Shown here piece by piece: positions 60,427 to 64,000 of a stretch of 64,000 bases of DNA. Each line of letters opens with the position of its first letter. The stretch's first letter is position 1. The notes below the pieces were generated by a model that saw only the letters and a program-made list of their open reading frames with translations, made no database searches and was not told the origin of the DNA. Location of the stretch: assembly GCF_001307805.1 (NCBI RefSeq), contig NZ_CP013862.1, positions 2,356,001 to 2,420,000 of the forward strand. The letters are read 5' to 3'. This DNA comes from Lentibacillus amyloliquefaciens. Lineage in GTDB: Bacteria; Bacillota; Bacilli; Bacillales; Amphibacillaceae. The translations under genes were made by a program, and so were the position numbers.

Positions 60427-62382
60427 TTATCCTCCTAACTGCTGACGGTCTTTTGCCCAATTGATAATGCCGCCTTTCAGCATGATCTCAATTTGACGTT
60501 CGGAAAGGCTGTGTCTGACATTGATTTGTTCATTCTTATCTTTGACATCAATTGAAAATTCATTCCCTTGCTGAATTTTATTCCGTAAATCGGTAAGCAC
60601 AAGGGTATCACCGGACGAGAGTAAATCATAATCTTCCTCGTTAACGAATGTCAGCGGCAGCACACCGAAGTTCACGAGGTTCTGCCAATGGATGCGTGCG
60701 AAATCCTTTACAAGTGCCACGCGCAAGCCCAAATATCTCGGTGCAAGTGCGGCATGCTCACGGCTGGACCCCTGACCATAGTTAAAACCGCCGACAAGGG
60801 CATGACCTCCCTCATCAACCGTTGTCTTCCCCCTCTTATAATACGTATCGTCGATAATTTCAAATGTAAATTTGCTGATTTCCGGCAAATTGCTCCGGTA
60901 TGGAAGCACACGGGCGCCACCAGCCAAAATCTCGTCAGTCGATATATTATCGGCCATTTTCAAAAGAATCGGCAGCTCCATATGATCAGGCATGGCATCC
61001 ATTTTAGGAATTGAAGCAATATTCGGTCCCTTATTCAGTTCTACCTCTGTTGCCTGTTCATATGGCAATGGCGCATCCAAGAGATTCATATTCGCCGTTG
61101 CGTGCTTTGGTTCCTTAATTTTGGGATAATCTGCTTCGATTGTGCGCGGGTCGGTTATTTTCCCTGTTAATGCTGATGCAGCTGCCGTTTCCGGACTGCA
61201 TAGAAAAACACTGTCTTCTCTCGTCCCGGAGCGGCCGGGAAAATTCCGCGGTGTCGTGCGCAAGCTGTTTCGGCCTGTTGCCGGCGCCTGTCCCATCCCG
61301 ATACAGCCATTGCACCCTGCCTGATGCATTCGTCCACCGGCTTGAAGGAGGCTTGCAACATGGCTTTCTTTTACCAGATCAGTCAGCATTTGACGTGATG
61401 TCGGATTAATATCAAATGACACGCCATCAGCAATCTGCTCGCCATCAACCATTTCTGCCGCTATCGCAAAATCCCGATACCCCGGGTTTGCAGATGACCC
61501 AATATATGACTGGTAAATCGGTTTGCCTGCCAGTTCTCTCACAGGGACAACATTTCCCGGGCTGGATGGTTTGGCAATAAGCGGTTCCAGTTCAGACAGA
61601 TCAACTTCTTCCAACACATCATACAATGCGTCTTTATCGGCCTCCAGTTCAATCCAATCATCTTCCCGGCCCTGCGCTTTCAAAAATCGCTTCACTTCTT
61701 TATCAGATGGGAAAATCGAGCCTGTTGCGCCAAGTTCCGCACCCATATTCGCAATCACGTGACGATCCATGGCACTTAACTTCTCAACTCCCGGGCCAAA
61801 ATACTCCATCACAAATCCGACCCCGCCTTTAACATCATGCCGGCGCAGCAGCTCAAGAATGACATCTTTAGCACTGACCCAGTAAGGCAGCTCGCCTGTC
61901 AGTTTGATGCCCCATACTTTCGGCATTTTCACATGAAATGGTTCACCGGCAATGGCCATCGCGACATCAATCCCGCCTGCCCCCATCGCAAGCATCCCCA
62001 TACACCCATTGGCACATGTGTGGCTGTCAGAACCAAGCAGCGTTTTCCCGGGCTTAGCCAGCCGCTGCATATGTACGGGATGACTAACCCCATTTCCCGG
62101 TCTGGAATAATACAGGCCAAACCGTTCTGTTGCACTTTGCAGAAACAGATGGTCATCAGGGTTCTTATTGTCTTCCTGAATTAGATTGTGATCGACATAC
62201 TGTGCTGAAGCCTCAGTCTTTGCCCTGTCCAATTCCATTGCCTCAAGCTCCAGCATGACCAGCGTTCCGGTTGCATCCTGTGTCAATGTTTGATCAATTT
62301 TCAGCCCAACTTCTTCACCAGGGGTCATTTCACCGGTGACAAGATGGTCCTTTATCAATTTCTGGGTGATATTCAGTGGCAT
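60427..62382 (-). CDS. Aconitate hydratase (short, about 650-residue type)
   Basis: Iron-sulfur enzyme for citrate-isocitrate conversion. It is 651 residues, shorter than the ~900-residue CitB. The swivel domain is at the C-terminus (ISTDEILAGGARVLPYRSNLPE, GGFNYGQGSSREHAALAPRYLG). The [4Fe-4S] Cys are in LGSDSHTCANGCMGM, GCNGCIGMG and neighbours, with the substrate loop GRSGTREDSVFLCSPETAAASALTG. The ATG at 62382 has AGGAGG 6 nt upstream; a longer frame has none. A CitB-type aconitase probably exists elsewhere in the genome. First gene of an operon with the small zinc-ribbon protein. Confidence 0.88.
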   Translation of the reverse strand: MPLNITQKLIKDHLVTGEMTPGEEVGLKIDQTLTQDATGTLVMLELEAMELDRAKTEASAQYVDHNLIQEDNKNPDDHLFLQSATERFGLYYSRPGNGVSHPVHMQRLAKPGKTLLGSDSHTCANGCMGMLAMGAGGIDVAMAIAGEPFHVKMPKVWGIKLTGELPYWVSAKDVILELLRRHDVKGGVGFVMEYFGPGVEKLSAMDRHVIANMGAELGATGSIFPSDKEVKRFLKAQGREDDWIELEADKDALYDVLEEVDLSELEPLIAKPSSPGNVVPVRELAGKPIYQSYIGSSANPGYRDFAIAAEMVDGEQIADGVSFDINPTSRQMLTDLVKESHVASLLQAGGRMHQAGCNGCIGMGQAPATGRNSLRTTPRNFPGRSGTREDSVFLCSPETAAASALTGKITDPRTIEADYPKIKEPKHATANMNLLDAPLPYEQATEVELNKGPNIASIPKMDAMPDHMELPILLKMADNISTDEILAGGARVLPYRSNLPEISKFTFEIIDDTYYKRGKTTVDEGGHALVGGFNYGQGSSREHAALAPRYLGLRVALVKDFARIHWQNLVNFGVLPLTFVNEEDYDLLSSGDTLVLTDLRNKIQQGNEFSIDVKDKNEQINVRHSLSERQIEIMLKGGIINWAKDRQQLGG

Positions 62383-62537
62383 CGAAATCCTCCTGTCAAG
62401 TTCTTTTCCATTAAAGTTTATACATAAGTATACTTTCGTAGTATATGAAAAAGACATATAATTATTTCATACATAGGTGAATCTTTTCAGGATTTTCCAC
62501 GTATTAGTTATTAACACTGTAAAAGGGGATGGAAAAC

Positions 62538-63338
62538 GTGAATAACCATGAAATTGATTACGAACTCCACGGGGATGACATGCAATTCGTCGAAGTTGAA
62601 CTCGACCCGCAGGAAACGGTGATTGCCGAGGCGGGCAGTCTTATGATGATGGATGAAGAAATCCAAATGGAAACGATATTTGGTGATGGAGCTTCCAACC
62701 AGGGCAGCGGGATTATGGGAAAACTGCTCGGTGCCGGAAAACGTGTCATTACCGGGGAAAGTCTGTTTATGACCACATTCACAAATGATGGAACCGGCAA
62801 AAAACACGTCTCCTTCGCTTCACCATTTCCGGGTAAAATTATGCCAATGGATTTAAGCGAGCTGAATGGCAAGCTGGTTTGCCAAAAAGATGCTTTTCTC
62901 GCTGCTGCCAAAGGTGTATCGGTCGGGGTTGAATTTCAGAAAAAAGCAGGCGTCGGCTTCTTCGGCGGTGAAGGCTTTATTATGCAAAAGCTTGAAGGTG
63001 ATGGCATGGCATTTGTCCATGCCGGGGGAACCATGCATAAAAAACAACTCGCACCCGGCGAGACACTTCGGGTTGATACAGGCTGCCTCGTTGCGATGAC
63101 ACAGGATATCAATTATGATGTCGCATTTGTCGGCGGTGTCAAAACAGCTTTATTCGGTGGAGAAGGACTGTTTTTTGCAACATTGCGCGGCCCTGGTACA
63201 GTTTGGGTGCAATCACTGCCGTTCAGCCGTCTCGCCAGCAGAGTGTTTGCTTCAGCCCCTCAGGAGGGCGGTTCTGACAAAGGTGAAGGAAGCATTGCCG
63301 GCGGATTATATAACCTGTTTGGCGGTGACCGGCGCTAA
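62538..63338 (+). CDS. TIGR00266/AIM24-family protein
   Basis: 266 residues, soluble, built from repeated beta-stretches, ending in a Gly-rich segment ([12 protein letters not shown]). Family features: [59 protein letters not shown] and [30 protein letters not shown]. The family fold is a beta-roll of unknown function, possibly protein or membrane binding. I prefer GTG at 62538 because AAAAGGGG lies about 9 nt upstream; the ATG at 62529 would touch that site. Repeat R6a begins at its stop codon. Confidence 0.85.
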   Translation: MNNHEIDYELHGDDMQFVEVELDPQETVIAEAGSLMMMDEEIQMETIFGDGASNQGSGIMGKLLGAGKRVITGESLFMTTFTNDGTGKKHVSFASPFPGKIMPMDLSELNGKLVCQKDAFLAAAKGVSVGVEFQKKAGVGFFGGEGFIMQKLEGDGMAFVHAGGTMHKKQLAPGETLRVDTGCLVAMTQDINYDVAFVGGVKTALFGGEGLFFATLRGPGTVWVQSLPFSRLASRVFASAPQEGGSDKGEGSIAGGLYNLFGGDRR

Positions 63339-63466
63339 TAAAGTGAAACTTCATTCAGATAAATTGGTTTTTATTTCTTTAAATGATTAGATGAACAGAA
63401 TCAGGCATTAAAGGACAGTTAACCACTGTTCTCAGACGGGTTACCGTTCTTTACATGCGGGATAAA
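63338..63466 (+). repeat. Dispersed structured repeat, copy R6a
   Basis: ATAAAGTGAAACTTCATTCAG ... ATGATTAGATGAACAGAATCAGGC ... GACAGTTAACCACTG / CGGGTTACCGTTC ... CATGCGGGATAAA in outline. Its last ATAAA is the first of R6b, so the two copies are exactly head-to-tail. Its first base is also the last base of the AIM24 stop codon. Confidence 0.85.
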
Positions 63467-63585
63467 GCGAAACTTTATTCAGTGGGATGCTCTTTCCCAC
63501 TGAATATTAGTAGAGCAGAATCGGACATTTAGGGACAGTTAACCGCCGTTCTCAGGCGGGTTACTGTCCTTTACATGCGGGATAA
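63462..63585 (+). repeat. Dispersed structured repeat, copy R6b
   Basis: Starts ATAAAGCGAAACTTTATTCAG, hairpin CAGTGGGA / TCCCACTG, then GACATTTAGGGACAGTTAAC, hairpin AACCGCC / GGCGGGTT, end CATGCGGGATAA. The best-conserved complete copy and a good model of the family. Confidence 0.88.
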
Positions 63586-63641
63586 TATCGGTGTTTTTCG
63601 CACATACTATCCGCGAAGCCATTTTGATTGAGGTGGATTGT

Positions 63642-63824
63642 ATGGGAAGAGATGAACATCGCACGAATCGCAGAGGAAGAGCTCGTCTGGCACAAACGCC
63701 GCAATATGCGAAAACGGACAGCAAAGCAGTTGAGTTTTCCGAGGAATTTGGTGATCACAACGACAAAATAGCTCAAGTCAGAAGACGTGCAGCTGAAAAA
63801 CGCGTAAAAAACAATAGATCCTGA
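63642..63824 (+). CDS. yfhD: YfhD-family small protein
   Basis: 60 residues, highly charged, starting MGRDEHRTNRRGRARLAQTP and continuing QYAKTDSKAVEFSEEFGDHND, then a basic helix AQVRRRAAEKRVKNNRS. The LxQTPxY and VEFSEEFxDHND pattern identifies YfhD, a small protein found in spore formers with no assigned function. The ATG at 63642 has GAGGTG 8 nt upstream; the frame reaches to 63591 without a site. Palindromic repeat P copy 2 follows its stop. Confidence 0.85.
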   Translation: MGRDEHRTNRRGRARLAQTPQYAKTDSKAVEFSEEFGDHNDKIAQVRRRAAEKRVKNNRS

Positions 63825-63827
63825 TAA

Positions 63828-63888
63828 AAACCCGGCTGCCACCTCGTCTTTTCAGAGGTCAGAAGCCGGGAAGTCAGACTTGAGGAAA
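63828..63888. repeat. Palindromic repeat P, copy 2 (after yfhD)
   Basis: AAACCCGGCTGCCACCTCGTC ... GAGGTCAGAAGCCGGGAAGTC. Outer arms CCCGGCT / AGCCGGG and inner CCACCTC / GAGGT-like pair into a strong hairpin. About 85 percent identical to the sequence forming the end of trpA (30858-30918). Here it lies 3 bp after the yfhD stop and may act as its terminator. Confidence 0.75.
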
Positions 63889-63924
63889 GTGCCCCCGACC
63901 CCCTGGGGCACTTTCTTTCATTTT
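63886..63924 (+). terminator. Terminator after yfhD
   Basis: AAAGTGCCCC / GGGGCACTTT perfect 10-bp stem, 9-nt loop, T-rich end. The last 70 bp of the window contain a GAAGGTGG ribosome site (63989-63996) whose gene would start outside. Confidence 0.88.
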
Positions 63925-64000
63925 AAAACCGCAATTTTGCCTAAGAGTCAGTCATCGTTTAAAATATCATATGAATACCTAAAAAAGAAGGTGGCAAGCA

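Noticed and set aside
60427..62382. 3-isopropylmalate dehydratase (LeuCD fusion) instead of aconitase
   Set aside because: The single-chain order with a C-terminal swivel and the GRSGTREDSVFLCSPETAAAS loop fit the short aconitase group better, and no leu genes are nearby.

Overview
The window looks like chromosome of a spore-forming, low-to-moderate-GC member of the Bacillaceae, probably from the Virgibacillus/Lentibacillus/Oceanobacillus group. Supporting signs are spore-coat genes (CotX-type and CotF-type), YfhD, YkvI, AdeR-ald, a T-box controlled trp operon, strong AGGAGG-type ribosome sites and TTG/GTG starts. The genus is inference; no rRNA is present.

Layout. 1-1.65 kb: end of a histidine operon (hisI, hisC). 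1.7-2.5 kb: SurA-N-type lipoprotein. 2.5-7.8 kb: AT-rich YclNOPQ-type ferric-siderophore importer with two Fur-type promoters and repeat elements around and inside it. 8-24 kb: housekeeping genes (DsbA/FrnE-like, MBL-fold, frameshifted type 2 IPP isomerase, HD hydrolase, YkvI, adeR-ald, tag, sulfurtransferase, pepT, VanY-type carboxypeptidase, fructosamine-kinase-like, deaminase, nitroreductase, ddl). 24.2-30.9 kb: two tandem Trp T-boxes, then trpEDCFBA. 31.3-31.5 kb: tRNA-Thr and tRNA-Ser. 31.8-34.1 kb: spore-coat cluster. 34.3-48.7 kb: glycan locus. 49-52.5 kb: YtrA-like GntR/ABC-transporter operon with a decayed last gene. 52.7-54.9 kb: selD-mnmH. 55.9-56.7 kb: putative toxin-antitoxin-like nucleotidyltransferase pair, broken at a perfect palindrome. 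56.8-63.8 kb: MBL-fold, alpha/beta-hydrolase lipoprotein, CotF-like protein, a 57-residue zinc-ribbon protein, aconitase, AIM24 and YfhD.

Most interesting system. Directly beside the CotX genes lies a set of sugar-nucleotide and glycosyltransferase genes. The set contains a nucleotide-sugar dehydrogenase, a Gfo/Idh/MocA oxidoreductase, a DegT aminotransferase, a hexapeptide acetyltransferase and a UDP-GlcNAc 2-epimerase. These are the five enzyme types of the Wbp/Wlb route to UDP-diacetamido uronic acids. With them are a glucuronyl C5-epimerase-like protein, five glycosyltransferases (one CgeB-like) and two further SDR enzymes. I infer a spore-surface (crust) glycan containing amino uronic acids, possibly C5-epimerised.

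Second theme: dispersed non-coding DNA. A structured repeat family (about 125-160 bp, ATAAAGTGAAACTTC ... CATGCGGGATAAA) occurs at six places, often as doublets. There are also a MITE-like element, degenerate 20-bp arrays at two sites, a perfect 21-bp x 10 array, a hairpin shared between the T-box region and that array, and a palindromic repeat that supplies the end of trpA. Several genes are broken: fni, a coat-cluster gene, the nucleotidyltransferase and the 3' end of the ABC-operon gene. Two of the lesions are in homopolymers and could be sequencing errors. All calls are from reading the sequence; no database search was run.
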